A stretch of DNA of 64,000 nt from Kiritimatiellota bacterium (GCA_013151865.1 JAADHN010000087.1:1-64000), one strand, 5' to 3'; positions 1 to 8,383 are shown, counted from the stretch's first letter. The notes: a model not told the origin generated them from the letters alone. A program made the numbers and translations.

Positions 1-1383
1 TCATTCTTCGGACCAAGGGTCGCCGGTGCGCGCGAGCCAATCCCGGAGCGTGGCTTCGAGTTCCCGAACCGCCTCGGGCCGTTCGGCCGCCACGTTCCGC
101 AACTGGTAAGGATCTTCGAGGCAATCGAACAACAATTTCGGATCGGACTCTGTTGCATCCCGGTCGACCACGTAAGCCCAACGGTGCGTGCGGATGCCGC
201 GTTTCCCGCGCCGAGGAGCGTCGAGTTTGGGAGCCAAATAGAGTGCGCTTTCGGGGCGGTCGCCGGGTTTGCCCAGGAAGATGTCGGACCGGTCACGGCC
301 GTCGACCTCAGGCGGGACGGCTCGGCGCAGTCCTGCCAGCGTCAGCAAAGTCGGCATGATATCCGGGACGCTCAGCAGCAGGTCGTCGCGCCGCGCCGGC
401 AGGCGTCCGGGCCACCGAATCAGAAATGGAACGAGGAAAGACTCGTCGTAAATCACGTCCTTGTGCATTCGACCGTGACTCCCCATCATTTCGCCGTGAT
501 CTGCGGTGAAAACTACAATCGTGTCGTCCCGGAGTCCGGCGTCGTCCAAAGCCAGCAGGATTCGTCCGAACTGTTCGTCGATGCCCGTTACGGCAGCGAA
601 ATAGTGCCGGACCCACCGCCGGGCCGCCTCAGCCCCGTCATCAGCCGGAAGATTGGGGCGGTTGAGGAGTTGTTCGGGCTCAGCGTGCCGATACATGTCC
701 AAATACTGTGGGGGCACTTGGTCGAAAGGGGTGTGGGGCGGGTTGAATGCGACGAAAAGGGCGAAGGGCTTCCCGGGGACGCGGTGAATGCGCTCTTGGT
801 TGAGAATGTAATCCACGGCCACGTCGGTCTCGTGCTTCACGGACCATTCGCCGAATTCGGTCGGCTGATCGACCGGGGCGTTTCCGATCCAGTAATGGGG
901 GCGCATGTGTCGGTCGCAGCACCCATAGGAATGCCAGAAATCAATTCCGTGGCGCCGGGGGCCGGGTGGGGTGTAGGCGTCCCAAATTCGCCCATCGCCC
1001 CGCAGTCCTTCCCCGAAGCGGGCATCGTCGGACCCGGGTGTATCCAGGTGGTATTTTCCGATATACCCCAGCGAGTAACCGGCGTCGTGCAGGACGTCCG
1101 TGATGCAGCGGTGCTCCGGCCGGAGGAAGACGCCGCGGGAGCGGGTTTCCGAGTAGCAGTTGCCGGTCACGTGGTTATGAAACGGGTATCGACCGGTAAA
1201 CAACATTGCCCGGTAGGGGCTGCATACCGGGTAATTGCTGACGGCGTGGGTCAGGACAAGGCTTTGCGCAGCGAAACGGTCCAGGTTCGGTGTGCGGACG
1301 GGGTCCGCGTTCATGCAGCCCAGAGCCTGCTGTCGGAACTGATCCGGGAAGACGAAAACGATGTTGGGGTGGGGTGTGGCCAA
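1..1383 (-). CDS. Type I sulfatase (alkaline phosphatase superfamily)
   Basis: Hydrolyses sulfate esters, probably on a sulfated glycan fragment. The 460-residue protein opens with the metal-binding NIVFVFPDQ stretch (Asp14). It carries the sulfatase signature VCSPYRAMLFTGRYP around Cys54, the residue that is normally matured to formylglycine. Further expected active-site residues are Lys110 in GKYHL, His217 in PPHTPF, Asp295-His296 in FTADHGE, and Lys308. I see no signal peptide, so it is probably cytoplasmic. The start is a TTG, supported by GAGGAG about nine bases upstream; no ATG in that frame fits better. The gene is complete: its stop is the first codon of the window. No formylglycine-generating enzyme is in the window. 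It lies in tandem with a GH51 gene, which fits sulfated polysaccharide use. The substrate cannot be told from sequence. Confidence 0.93.
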   Translation of the reverse strand: MATPHPNIVFVFPDQFRQQALGCMNADPVRTPNLDRFAAQSLVLTHAVSNYPVCSPYRAMLFTGRYPFHNHVTGNCYSETRSRGVFLRPEHRCITDVLHDAGYSLGYIGKYHLDTPGSDDARFGEGLRGDGRIWDAYTPPGPRRHGIDFWHSYGCCDRHMRPHYWIGNAPVDQPTEFGEWSVKHETDVAVDYILNQERIHRVPGKPFALFVAFNPPHTPFDQVPPQYLDMYRHAEPEQLLNRPNLPADDGAEAARRWVRHYFAAVTGIDEQFGRILLALDDAGLRDDTIVVFTADHGEMMGSHGRMHKDVIYDESFLVPFLIRWPGRLPARRDDLLLSVPDIMPTLLTLAGLRRAVPPEVDGRDRSDIFLGKPGDRPESALYLAPKLDAPRRGKRGIRTHRWAYVVDRDATESDPKLLFDCLEDPYQLRNVAAERPEAVRELEATLRDWLARTGDPWSEE

Positions 1384-1448
1384 CGTCGATACTCCTCGCT
1401 TCGCCGTACTTGACTCTCAGCCTGACCTATTCATGAAGCCGACAGTCT

Positions 1449-1460
1449 TGTATCGATACA
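1449..1460. promoter_or_regulatory. Operator-like palindrome upstream of the sulfatase
   Basis: TGTATCGATACA is a perfect 12-base palindrome centred on CG, 65 bases upstream of the sulfatase start codon. LacI-family regulators bind CG-centred palindromes of this kind, and such repressors often control glycan genes. That link is inference; no regulator gene lies nearby. Confidence 0.4.
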
Positions 1461-1631
1461 CACTGGACGGAGAACGGTTGCGGACGATGCAGCGACAGTA
1501 CTCGATTCCCGGCGCTTGCGTCGAAAGGACGGCAATGCGCTTCACCCTTCGGGCGAGCCGCCTGCCTGTCGGGCCGTAGCCTTGGCGAAGGCCGGCACTG
1601 CATCTGGTTTTACGGCTGCAAGTTGGCGTTC

Positions 1632-1667
1632 TCCGCCTGAGGCGGATCACTCCGCCCCGGTGGGCGG
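1632..1667. repeat. Two adjacent GC-rich hairpins
   Basis: TCCGCCTGAGGCGGA (1632-1646) and CCGCCCCGGTGGGCGG (1652-1667) each fold into a perfect six-base stem. They sit back to back in a non-coding gap downstream of the GH51 gene. They may be a REP-like intergenic element or a weak terminator for the GH51 gene; there is no U-tract. Confidence 0.4.
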
Positions 1668-1841
1668 CCGTCTCGGCTAACCCTCGGCTGGAGTGGTCAC
1701 CACACCGGCGTCTTGCCGCGAAACCACATGCGGCACAAGCGACGCGCGAACAGTTCAGGTTGGCGTGATGAATCCATGAATTTCGTCGCGAGAGGGCGTA
1801 GCGTCCGCCCGGATGTCCGCTCCCGCCGGCTTTGGGCCGCC

Positions 1842-3329
1842 CTATTTCAGACCGAGGGTCAGCGCCGCCAGGGAAAGCGGCGGCAGCTCGAATTGTGCGT
1901 GGCCGTTTATAAGCCGGACCTCGCGGAAGTCGACCGGTTTCACCTCATTGGGGGTGTCGAACGTATTGGCGGCTTTCGGGTCCGCATGGACAAGGAGTTC
2001 GCCTCGTTCGACCGCCGCGATTTCGGCGTCTGCCAGGTCGACCGCGATTTCGGCCGCAGTGTCCAGGCTGCGGTTCGTGGCGAACAGATGCAGCCGTTCC
2101 GGCGCCAGCACGGCGCTGGCGTCAACGCAGGCGACCGGTCCCGAGGAACGGCTTTCGTACTGCGGCCCCTCGACGACGGGTTTGAGGGCGACGCCGTCGC
2201 GGCGGGTGGCAAACATCTTGAAAGGGTGGAAGATCGATTGTACGAGCAGGTCGTCTCCGCGGGTCAGGACCGGGGCGATGACGTTCACGACCTGGGCAAG
2301 GTTGGCGATGCGGAGCACGTCGGCATGGCGGAGGAAGCTGTGAAGAAAGCCCGCGACCGCCAGGGCGTCCTCGAAATTGTAGACTTCTTCGAGCAGATGA
2401 GGGGCGGCTTCACCGTGGCCGTTGCTTTCATGGTTCTTATACCACACATTCCACTCGTCGAAGCAGAGCCATGGGCGTTTCCGGCTGCGGCGGAGGGCCT
2501 GGACGAAACGACAGGCGGCGTCCATTTCCTCGATCTGCCGGTCCACTGAAGCACCGACAGCCAAGTATTCGGCCGTATCGGTTCCTGGGTTTCCCACGTA
2601 CCGATGAAGACTGATGTAATCGGCGAGGTCGCCGAGGGATTCGAGTACGATCCTGTCCCATTCCATGTACGTGGGCAGGCTGGTTCCGCAGGAGCCGCAG
2701 ACCACCAGTTCGATTTCCGGGGAAACCGCCTTCATCATCTGAGCGGCTTGCCAAGCTCGAAGCGCGTATTCTTCAGCCGGGACGTGTCCGAGCTGCCATT
2801 GTCCGTCCATTTCATTTCCCAGGCACCAGAGCCGGACGTGGAAAGGCTCGGAATGGCCGTTGGCCGCACGCCGGTCGGCATAGTGCGTTCCCGGCGGACG
2901 ATTGCAGTACTCGACCCAGTTTCGGGCTTCCTCTGGTGTGCCGACGCCCAGATTCACGGTGATCATCGGGTCCCAATTCATTTTCCGGCAGAGCGTGATG
3001 TATTCATCTGTCCCGAAGGTGTTCGGCTCGATGCTCTGCCAGGCAAGTTCCAGCACTGTGGGGCGTTGGTCCTTCGGGCCCACGCCGTCGAGCCAGTGAT
3101 ATCCGGAAGCGAAGTTTCCCCCGGGATAGCGCATGGTCGTCATGCGGAGTTCGCGGAGCACTTCCAGGACGTCGGTGCGGAATCCCTGTTCGTCGGCATG
3201 ACGGCTGTCGGGGTCGTACACGCCTTGATAGACGGCTCGGCCGAGGTGTTCGAGAAAGCCCCCGAAGATGCGGGGGTCCACCTTGCCCAGAGCGAATGCG
3301 GGGTGAAGTCGGATTTGGGTGGGCTTCAT
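1842..3329 (-). CDS. Alpha-L-arabinofuranosidase, GH51
   Basis: Removes terminal arabinofuranose from arabinan or arabinoxylan. The 495-residue protein has the family N-terminus (IFGGFLEHLGRAVYQGVYDP) and the conserved MRYPGGNFASGYHW stretch near residue 70. The acid/base Glu173 lies in LWCLGNEMDG and the nucleophile Glu292 in FDEWNVWY. After the TIM barrel comes the usual C-terminal beta-sandwich. An open frame extends 16 codons further upstream, but the ATG at 3329 has GGAGAG eight bases before it and matches the family start. There is no signal peptide, as in most bacterial GH51 enzymes, so it probably acts on imported oligosaccharides. It shares strand with the downstream sulfatase but is separated from it by 458 bases, so it is likely a separate transcript. 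Confidence 0.95.
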   Translation of the reverse strand: MKPTQIRLHPAFALGKVDPRIFGGFLEHLGRAVYQGVYDPDSRHADEQGFRTDVLEVLRELRMTTMRYPGGNFASGYHWLDGVGPKDQRPTVLELAWQSIEPNTFGTDEYITLCRKMNWDPMITVNLGVGTPEEARNWVEYCNRPPGTHYADRRAANGHSEPFHVRLWCLGNEMDGQWQLGHVPAEEYALRAWQAAQMMKAVSPEIELVVCGSCGTSLPTYMEWDRIVLESLGDLADYISLHRYVGNPGTDTAEYLAVGASVDRQIEEMDAACRFVQALRRSRKRPWLCFDEWNVWYKNHESNGHGEAAPHLLEEVYNFEDALAVAGFLHSFLRHADVLRIANLAQVVNVIAPVLTRGDDLLVQSIFHPFKMFATRRDGVALKPVVEGPQYESRSSGPVACVDASAVLAPERLHLFATNRSLDTAAEIAVDLADAEIAAVERGELLVHADPKAANTFDTPNEVKPVDFREVRLINGHAQFELPPLSLAALTLGLK

Positions 3330-3666
3330 TGTGATGACTCTCCATTGGGGGGCTGACCGACGAGTTTTCGGGTGCATCCATGTGCGCTACAAGCGCCGCG
3401 ACGGCCGTGGTCCGGCGGAGCACGGTGTCTTCTGTGCTCGTTTTTCGTGTGTTGCGAAGTCCGCGGCGCGGACGAAGTGCGTTTGCCATGATGACCTCAT
3501 TGACCTCGTCGCGAGATGGCATAACTTACACGGTTTCAGGTCATTGTGGCGAGCGTTGGGCCGGGCTGTGTTGAAGCGCCGCCTCGGCCGGCAGGCGGCG
3601 GCAATGTTCCGAAGACGGTTGAGACACATCGTCGCATTAGATGGCTCACGCCTTATTCAGTGCAAT
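3330..3666. other. Intergenic region, nothing recognised
   Basis: This 337-base gap lies between the ATP-cone gene stop and the GH51 start, both on the minus strand. The short reading frames in it have no ribosome sites or recognisable composition. It should carry the GH51 promoter, but I could not pick out a convincing pair of hexamers. Confidence 0.5.
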
Positions 3667-4644
3667 TCACGGGCGAAAGACGACCGCGGGCGACGGGGTG
3701 ATTCCTTTGAGTGCAAATCGCCCGACCAAGTCCCGGATTTCCGCTGCGGTTCGGACCCGGCCGACCTTGGAGAGCGCGGTGAATCGTTTCTGGAGCAAGA
3801 CCTCCAGGCGTCGCACTTCAAGAGCGGCAGGCAAAGAGAGACCCGTGGTGTCCGCTTCGGCGATACACGTTTGGATTCGGCGAGCGACGAGAGTTGCCGC
3901 CCGGCAACAATCCACCAACAGAGGATAGAAGGCGAGTTGGGTCAAGGGGTCGGTTTGGACGCGTTTGCCCAGGCGTTCAAGATCCAATCGCAGGCGGGGC
4001 GCCGGCAATAAGCGTGAGACCGGTTTGATCTCCAGGGCGCCGCAATGTACGAACGGCGCGGTCCCGGTCGGGAATTCGTCCTGCCATCGGTCGGGTCGGA
4101 GGAGCCAGGGGGCGTCTTCTTCCGAGGGAGGCGGACCCGGGGGGCCGGCAGACGATGGTGCGACGTGGCGGGCGACCTGCACGATGAGACTGTCGGCGAT
4201 TGCGTCAATCCCGAGGCGTTCGAGTCGTGCGGCGGTGAGTTCGGCCAACCGCTGCAATGCCAAAGGATGAAGAGGCAGGTTTCGCCGTAACACCTGCTCG
4301 ATCCGTGTGCGGTCCCAAGCTCCTCGGGGGGAATCGCCGTCTAGAAACGGTGTCAGACCCGAATTCTGCACAAACCCCGCGGCGACTTCGGGATAGCCCG
4401 CGTCCACCAGAACTTGGGCGACCATGCGATCGAGTCCGGTGGTAGACGGCAGAGCGTCGCCGTTTTGCTGAAGATACTGGAGATAGTCTTCGATGAATGC
4501 CGCGATATGTCCGGCGACCCACGGATCCCGCATTCCGGCGTCCCGGCAACAGCGGGCGATTCTGTCGCGCAGGTCGCGGGCATGGAAAGTGCGGAGTCCG
4601 TCTCCATCCCGAAGAAGCAGATTACCTGCGGCCGGCTTGATCAT
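3667..4644 (-). CDS. Divergent ATP-cone protein coupled to NrdR
   Basis: I do not recognise the whole protein (325 residues). Residues 8-93 read as a diverged ATP-cone: LLRDGDGLRTF followed by ARDLRDRI, a helical stretch, then VAQVLVDAGYPEVA. These match the order and spacing of the cone in NrdR and ribonucleotide reductases, including the RDG turn and the closing GY-EVA helix. The remaining 230 residues are helical, arginine-rich, with a proline/glycine linker near residue 165, and match nothing I know. Its ATG overlaps the nrdR stop (ATGA), so the two are almost certainly translated together. An ATP-sensing partner or modulator of NrdR is a reasonable inference; a role apart from dNTP control is possible. 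Confidence 0.7.
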   Translation of the reverse strand: MIKPAAGNLLLRDGDGLRTFHARDLRDRIARCCRDAGMRDPWVAGHIAAFIEDYLQYLQQNGDALPSTTGLDRMVAQVLVDAGYPEVAAGFVQNSGLTPFLDGDSPRGAWDRTRIEQVLRRNLPLHPLALQRLAELTAARLERLGIDAIADSLIVQVARHVAPSSAGPPGPPPSEEDAPWLLRPDRWQDEFPTGTAPFVHCGALEIKPVSRLLPAPRLRLDLERLGKRVQTDPLTQLAFYPLLVDCCRAATLVARRIQTCIAEADTTGLSLPAALEVRRLEVLLQKRFTALSKVGRVRTAAEIRDLVGRFALKGITPSPAVVFRP

Positions 4645-5114
4645 TCGGCTGTTGCTTCATCCTGTTGGTCGGTAAGTTTGCGGACTGTATGCACGAAATC
4701 GTCCACGTCTTGGAAATGACGGTAGACCGAAGCAAAGCGGACGTAGGCCACCTCGTCCAGGTCTTTGAGTTCGTTCATAATCATTTCCCCGAGATCCTGA
4801 CTGGGGATTTCGCGGTCCGGGCGTTGTTCGATGTACGCGGCGACTTTTCGGATAAGGCGGTCGATTTCGTCGGTGCTGATCGGGCGTTTTCCGCAGGCCC
4901 GCCGGATACCGGTCCGCAGTTTTTCGGGGTCGAAGTCTTCGCGGCGTCCATCGCGTTTCACGATCTGCTTTTCGGTGCGCACGATGACTTCGTAAGTGGT
5001 GAAGCGGTGTCCGCATCCCAGGCATTCCCGGCGGCGGCGGATCGATTCCCCGCCCCGACAGACGCGGGTGTCGATGACCCGGTCTTCGACGTGGCGGCAC
5101 TGGGGACAACGCAT
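4641..5114 (-). CDS. nrdR: Transcriptional repressor NrdR
   Basis: Represses ribonucleotide reductase genes when dATP/ATP occupy its cone domain. The 157-residue protein has a zinc ribbon (Cys3, Cys6, Cys31, Cys34) followed by an ATP-cone at about residues 49-139 starting at VKRDGRREDFDPEKL. Length matches the family (about 150). The open frame runs 58 codons further upstream, but the ATG at 5114 gives the canonical MRCPQC start and has AGGGAG at good spacing. It follows the ymdB-like gene by 170 bases and overlaps the next gene by four bases. No ribonucleotide reductase gene is in the window, so the regulon lies elsewhere. Confidence 0.96.
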   Translation of the reverse strand: MRCPQCRHVEDRVIDTRVCRGGESIRRRRECLGCGHRFTTYEVIVRTEKQIVKRDGRREDFDPEKLRTGIRRACGKRPISTDEIDRLIRKVAAYIEQRPDREIPSQDLGEMIMNELKDLDEVAYVRFASVYRHFQDVDDFVHTVRKLTDQQDEATAE

Positions 5115-5284
5115 CGCCGTTCTCCCTGTTGCTGATCGTCTCGACACCGTCCGGCGAACCGACCGGCGTCCCGGTTGGATCGTCGTGGACCGTGCCCCCC
5201 CGCCGGCGCGTGTTTCGGCGGGAGGTGGGGCGTCCGGCGTCTGTCCTGCCGAGTGAGGAGCGCCGCCGTGTATTTCACGGACGA

Positions 5285-6091
5285 TCAATCAGTTGCTTGG
5301 TTTGACCCTTCCAGGTCGCGATGCACGGGATGAATACCGTATGCCCGACCGTCGGTCGGGTTAATGGAAACAACGGCGCCGCAAAGGCGGATATTGTCTT
5401 CGATCACTTTGAAGCGTGCGGGCATTCCGGTCGAGAATCGCCGCAGAACGGGCGGAATGGCTCGGCCGAGGATCGATTCGCGGCTGCCCACCATTCCTAC
5501 GTCACACTGAAAAGCGGTGCCGCCGGAGAAGACCTGCGCGTCGGCGGTGGGTACGTGTGTATGCGTTCCCAAGACGGCGGACACTCGACCGTCGAGGTAG
5601 CGTCCCATGGCGATTTTTTCGCTGGTGGCCTCTGCATGGAAGTCCACGATCACGACCGGGGTCCGGGCCTTGATTTCCTCGATCAGGCGGTCGGCGGCCT
5701 GGAAGGGACAGTCTGCATTGGCGTGCATGAAGGTACGTCCGAGCAGGCAGAGGACGCCGACCGGCACGGCGGCGGCGGATTGAAAGACGCCCCAGCCGCG
5801 TCCCGGTTGAGCGGAGCAGACGTTGGCCGGACGAAGCACGTTGGGAAACAGCAGGATGTCCTGCTCGAATTCGCCCTGGTCCCACATGTGGTCGCCGCCG
5901 GTGAACACGTCCACCTGCGCGTCCCTGAGTCCGGCGATGCAGCGGCGGGTCATCCCCCCTCCGCCGGCCATGTTTTCCCCGTTGGCGATGCAGAACGAGC
6001 AGGCGAAGTCGCGTCGGAGCGCAGGGACAAGCTCACGGACGGCGCGGCGCCCGCCTTTGCCCACCATGTCGCCGACGAAGAGGATGTTCAT
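5285..6091 (-). CDS. YmdB-family metallophosphoesterase
   Basis: The family (TIGR00282) comprises dimetal phosphodiesterases, shown in Bacillus to hydrolyse 2',3'-cyclic nucleotides and to affect RNA turnover and biofilm decisions. The 268-residue protein begins MNILFVGDMVGKGG, the family hallmark with the first metal-binding Asp. It continues with ANGENMAGGGG, TGGDHMWDQ, VDFHAEATSEK and GTHTHVPTAD, which supply the remaining Asn, His and Glu ligands. The start at 6091 is preceded by AAGGAAAG; the longer open frame upstream has no family match. It is the first gene of a minus-strand cluster with nrdR and the ATP-cone gene. Confidence 0.93.
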   Translation of the reverse strand: MNILFVGDMVGKGGRRAVRELVPALRRDFACSFCIANGENMAGGGGMTRRCIAGLRDAQVDVFTGGDHMWDQGEFEQDILLFPNVLRPANVCSAQPGRGWGVFQSAAAVPVGVLCLLGRTFMHANADCPFQAADRLIEEIKARTPVVIVDFHAEATSEKIAMGRYLDGRVSAVLGTHTHVPTADAQVFSGGTAFQCDVGMVGSRESILGRAIPPVLRRFSTGMPARFKVIEDNIRLCGAVVSINPTDGRAYGIHPVHRDLEGSNQATD

Positions 6092-6196
6092 GCCCCGTTC
6101 TTTCCTTGCGTGCAACGGGTCGCGGGGACGCTCCGAGCAGTTTCGCACGAGCAATGCGCCTGCAGAACGTCGACAAACCCGGACAGTTGACGGGGG

Positions 6197-6206
6197 CAAT
6201 ATAGTG
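6197..6206 (-). promoter_or_regulatory. Partial NrdR-box-like site
   Basis: Read on the minus strand this is CACTATATTG. It matches nine of ten central positions of the published NrdR box core CWATATATWG. It lies about 105 bases upstream of the ymdB-like gene that heads the nrdR cluster, and overlaps a TATATT that could serve as a -10. A second box at the usual three-turn spacing is not seen, so the call is weak. Confidence 0.3.
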
Positions 6207-6553
6207 CCTCGACGGGCCGGGGGCGACAGAAGGGAGCGAGGCTGCAGCGGTCACGAGTCACCGCCGGGGATGGACCTCGACGGGCCGTTTGCCGGTCAGA
6301 GGCCGTCTATCTATGTGCGAAGTTCCACGGAAGCGAACAGAGGTGAGAGCCCCGCAGGTTCACCGGCGATGCCGTGGACCTGCCCGTTGCGTGCCCCGCG
6401 GCATCGTGAAAGTCGGCGCATCCGGTCCGTTTTGCAGGGCAAACGGCCGAGACGACCGCCTCCAGGCGCGTTGTTCTGCCCGCGTGGCGTTCCTTGGCGC
6501 CGGAGGTCCCCACCGACCGTGGTCGACATGTTGCAAGTCGGCCGTATTGCATG

Positions 6554-6582
6554 TAGACCCTTTTCGCTCGGCCGTGTACAGT
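6554..6582 (+). promoter_or_regulatory. Possible sigma-70 promoter for the HNH gene
   Basis: TAGACC, a 17-base spacer, then TACAGT, each hexamer matching four of six consensus positions. It lies 78 bases upstream of the HNH start codon. Confidence 0.35.
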
Positions 6583-6659
6583 AATATCCCAATGCCGGCC
6601 CGGCGATTGCGGGCGCGCCAACGACGCGACGGTCTGTTTTGGGGAGTGATGTGCTGCCT

Positions 6660-7088
6660 ATGAGTGCGACGATTGAATTCGACGATTTGTCTTTCGAGAC
6701 TGCGGACGAGGAGCATGTGCGGCGCGAGAAGGCCCGGGGCCGCGAACTCCGCAGGTCGCAATGGTGGAAGAACCGACTGGCCGTCGGTCGTTGTCATTAC
6801 TGCAAGGGCTGGTTTCACCCGCACGAACTCACCATGGACCACGTGGTCCCCATCTGTCGCGGCGGTCGGAGCACCCGGGGCAATGTCGTCCCATGCTGCC
6901 AAGCCTGCAACTCGCGGAAGAGGCAGATGCTCCCGGTGGAATGGCAGCAATATGTCGACAGTCTGCGAAATGCGGGGGCGAGTGAACTCGAACGTGTTCG
7001 GTCTCGAATGAGGGCGGACAGGGAAGTTGTGCGGCGGCCGGAGCCGGCGCGCGGCGACGGCGGCCATGGCAGCGGGGCGGAGTGTTGA
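6660..7088 (+). CDS. HNH endonuclease domain protein
   Basis: A 142-residue protein with a central HNH nuclease fold. It has a CHYC zinc knuckle, TMDHVVPICRGG containing the catalytic Asp-His pair, GNVVPCCQACNSRK with the Asn and the second Cys pair, then a basic helical tail. Free-standing HNH proteins of this kind cut or nick DNA, but the cellular role of this subclass is mostly unknown. The start chosen is ATG 6660. A GGGGAG lies some 14 bases upstream, and GTG 6651 or TTG 6639 in the same frame are alternatives. No restriction methylase, phage gene or toxin partner lies beside it. Confidence 0.88.
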   Translation: MSATIEFDDLSFETADEEHVRREKARGRELRRSQWWKNRLAVGRCHYCKGWFHPHELTMDHVVPICRGGRSTRGNVVPCCQACNSRKRQMLPVEWQQYVDSLRNAGASELERVRSRMRADREVVRRPEPARGDGGHGSGAEC

Positions 7089-7291
7089 GTCCGTGCCCCG
7101 TAACGAATCGATGATGTGCAGTGGACTCTTGCCGACCTCGCGACGCGGAACGGGGCGACGTCCAAAAGGGTCGTTTCGGAGGTCCTTCGGACGGGAGCGA
7201 TTGCGGATTGTCGTGAACCAAAGTGGATCACAGGCGAACTCGCAGGTGCTGCGAGACCGCCCGAACGAATTCAGCGATGCACGGTGGCACA

Positions 7292-8383
7292 ATGAATACG
7301 CTTCTGGAAATCCCGGCGACCCCCGATGCTGGGGAACTCCGTGAATGGATCACGGCCCGGAAACCGGCGCACCGGCTGTTTGCCGTCGAATTGTTTCAGG
7401 ATTACCCGGTGCAGGAAGCGGTCGCGGCGCGGTACGGACTGTGGGAGGGTTTGGACTTGGGAGACCCGGTGGATGCACTGAGGGCCCAGGTGCGCCTGCA
7501 GGGGTTTCTTGGATACGACATGATTCGCATCCAGCCCCGGGTGGCGATGAGTTTCTTTCGGAATACAACCGAGGACCCGGTCGGTCCGGGCACGACGGAA
7601 GTCGCGCCTCGCATTCGCAGTTGGCAGGACGAGCACAAGGGGCCGATCGATTCGTGGGAAACGTTCGAGAGTTTTCCGTGGCCCAAGATCGAGGACTTCG
7701 ACTTTTCGGGCTTTGAGTGGGCGGAGCGGGAGTTGCCCGAACAGATGGGGGTCTACACGCTCACCGCACACATCCTGGAACACGCGACGTGGTTGATGGG
7801 GTACGAGACGCTCTGCTACATGCTATACGATGATCCGGATTTGGTGGAAGCGGTGTTCAATCGCGTAGGTGAATTGTCCGACGCGTACAGTCGAGCGGCA
7901 TGTGATTTCGACTGTCTCACCGTTCTCTGGGGCAGTGACGACATGGGTTTCAAGGGCGGGACCATGATTTCCGCCGCCGCCCTGCGACGGTTCGTCTTGC
8001 CCTGGCACGCCTCGTCGGCGCGGATCGCCCACGAGCATGGCAAGATGTATTGGCTGCACGCCTGCGGCAATCTCGAGGAAATCATGGCGGACATCATCGA
8101 TACGGTTGGTGTGGACGCCAAACATTCGTTCGAGGACGTCATCTGTCCGGTCGAGGAAGTCTCCCGCCGGTACGGCGACCGCACCGGCGTACTCGGGGGC
8201 GTGGATGTGGATTTTCTCTGTCGTGCGGACGAAGCGGCGATTCGGCGTCGGGTTCGGGGCATTCTGGACGAGTGCCTTCCCCGGGGCGGCTACTGCCTCG
8301 GGACAGGGAACTCCGTGACCAACTATATCCCGTTGGAAAATTACCTGATCATGTTGGACGAAGGGCGACGTTATTTTGCATGA
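7292..8383 (+). CDS. URO-D-family protein, probable zinc methyltransferase
   Basis: The 363-residue protein belongs to the uroporphyrinogen decarboxylase superfamily. It resembles the cobamide methyltransferase branch (MtaA/CmuA type) more than HemE. It has His256-x-Cys258 in WLHACGN and Cys335 in GGYCLGTGN, the His-Cys-Cys zinc site used by that branch to activate a thiol. The HemE N-terminal substrate-binding motifs are missing. Members are abundant in glycan-degrading PVC bacteria with undefined substrates. The start at 7292 has GGTGG just upstream; ATG 7277 in the same frame is an alternative. No corrinoid protein is adjacent. Its stop lies inside the next gene, so the two overlap. Confidence 0.8.
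   Translation: MNTLLEIPATPDAGELREWITARKPAHRLFAVELFQDYPVQEAVAARYGLWEGLDLGDPVDALRAQVRLQGFLGYDMIRIQPRVAMSFFRNTTEDPVGPGTTEVAPRIRSWQDEHKGPIDSWETFESFPWPKIEDFDFSGFEWAERELPEQMGVYTLTAHILEHATWLMGYETLCYMLYDDPDLVEAVFNRVGELSDAYSRAACDFDCLTVLWGSDDMGFKGGTMISAAALRRFVLPWHASSARIAHEHGKMYWLHACGNLEEIMADIIDTVGVDAKHSFEDVICPVEEVSRRYGDRTGVLGGVDVDFLCRADEAAIRRRVRGILDECLPRGGYCLGTGNSVTNYIPLENYLIMLDEGRRYFA

Larger units (their letters stand above)
1384..1841. other. Intergenic region with palindromes, no gene seen
   Basis: This 458-base gap separates the GH51 stop from the sulfatase start. It contains a 12-base palindrome near the sulfatase and a pair of GC-rich hairpins further out, both listed separately. The short open frames here lack ribosome sites and family resemblance. 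Confidence 0.6.
6092..6659. other. Divergent intergenic region, no gene recognised
   Basis: These 568 bases separate the divergently transcribed ymdB-like and HNH genes and must contain both promoters. A partial NrdR-box-like site (6197-6206) and a possible HNH promoter (6554-6582) are listed separately. A stem GCAGGT/ACCTGC with an inner hairpin sits near 6355-6385. I found no tmRNA, RNase P, SRP RNA or riboswitch core. Confidence 0.5.

Noticed and set aside
4641-5288. A longer nrdR product starting at 5288
   Set aside because: The extra 58 residues are Pro/Arg-rich and lie before the invariant MRCPQC start, which has its own good ribosome site.
6440-6500. CAGGGCAAAC, reminiscent of a cyclic-di-GMP riboswitch
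   Set aside because: The partner ACGCAAAGCC block and tetraloop receptor are missing, and the following gene gives no support.
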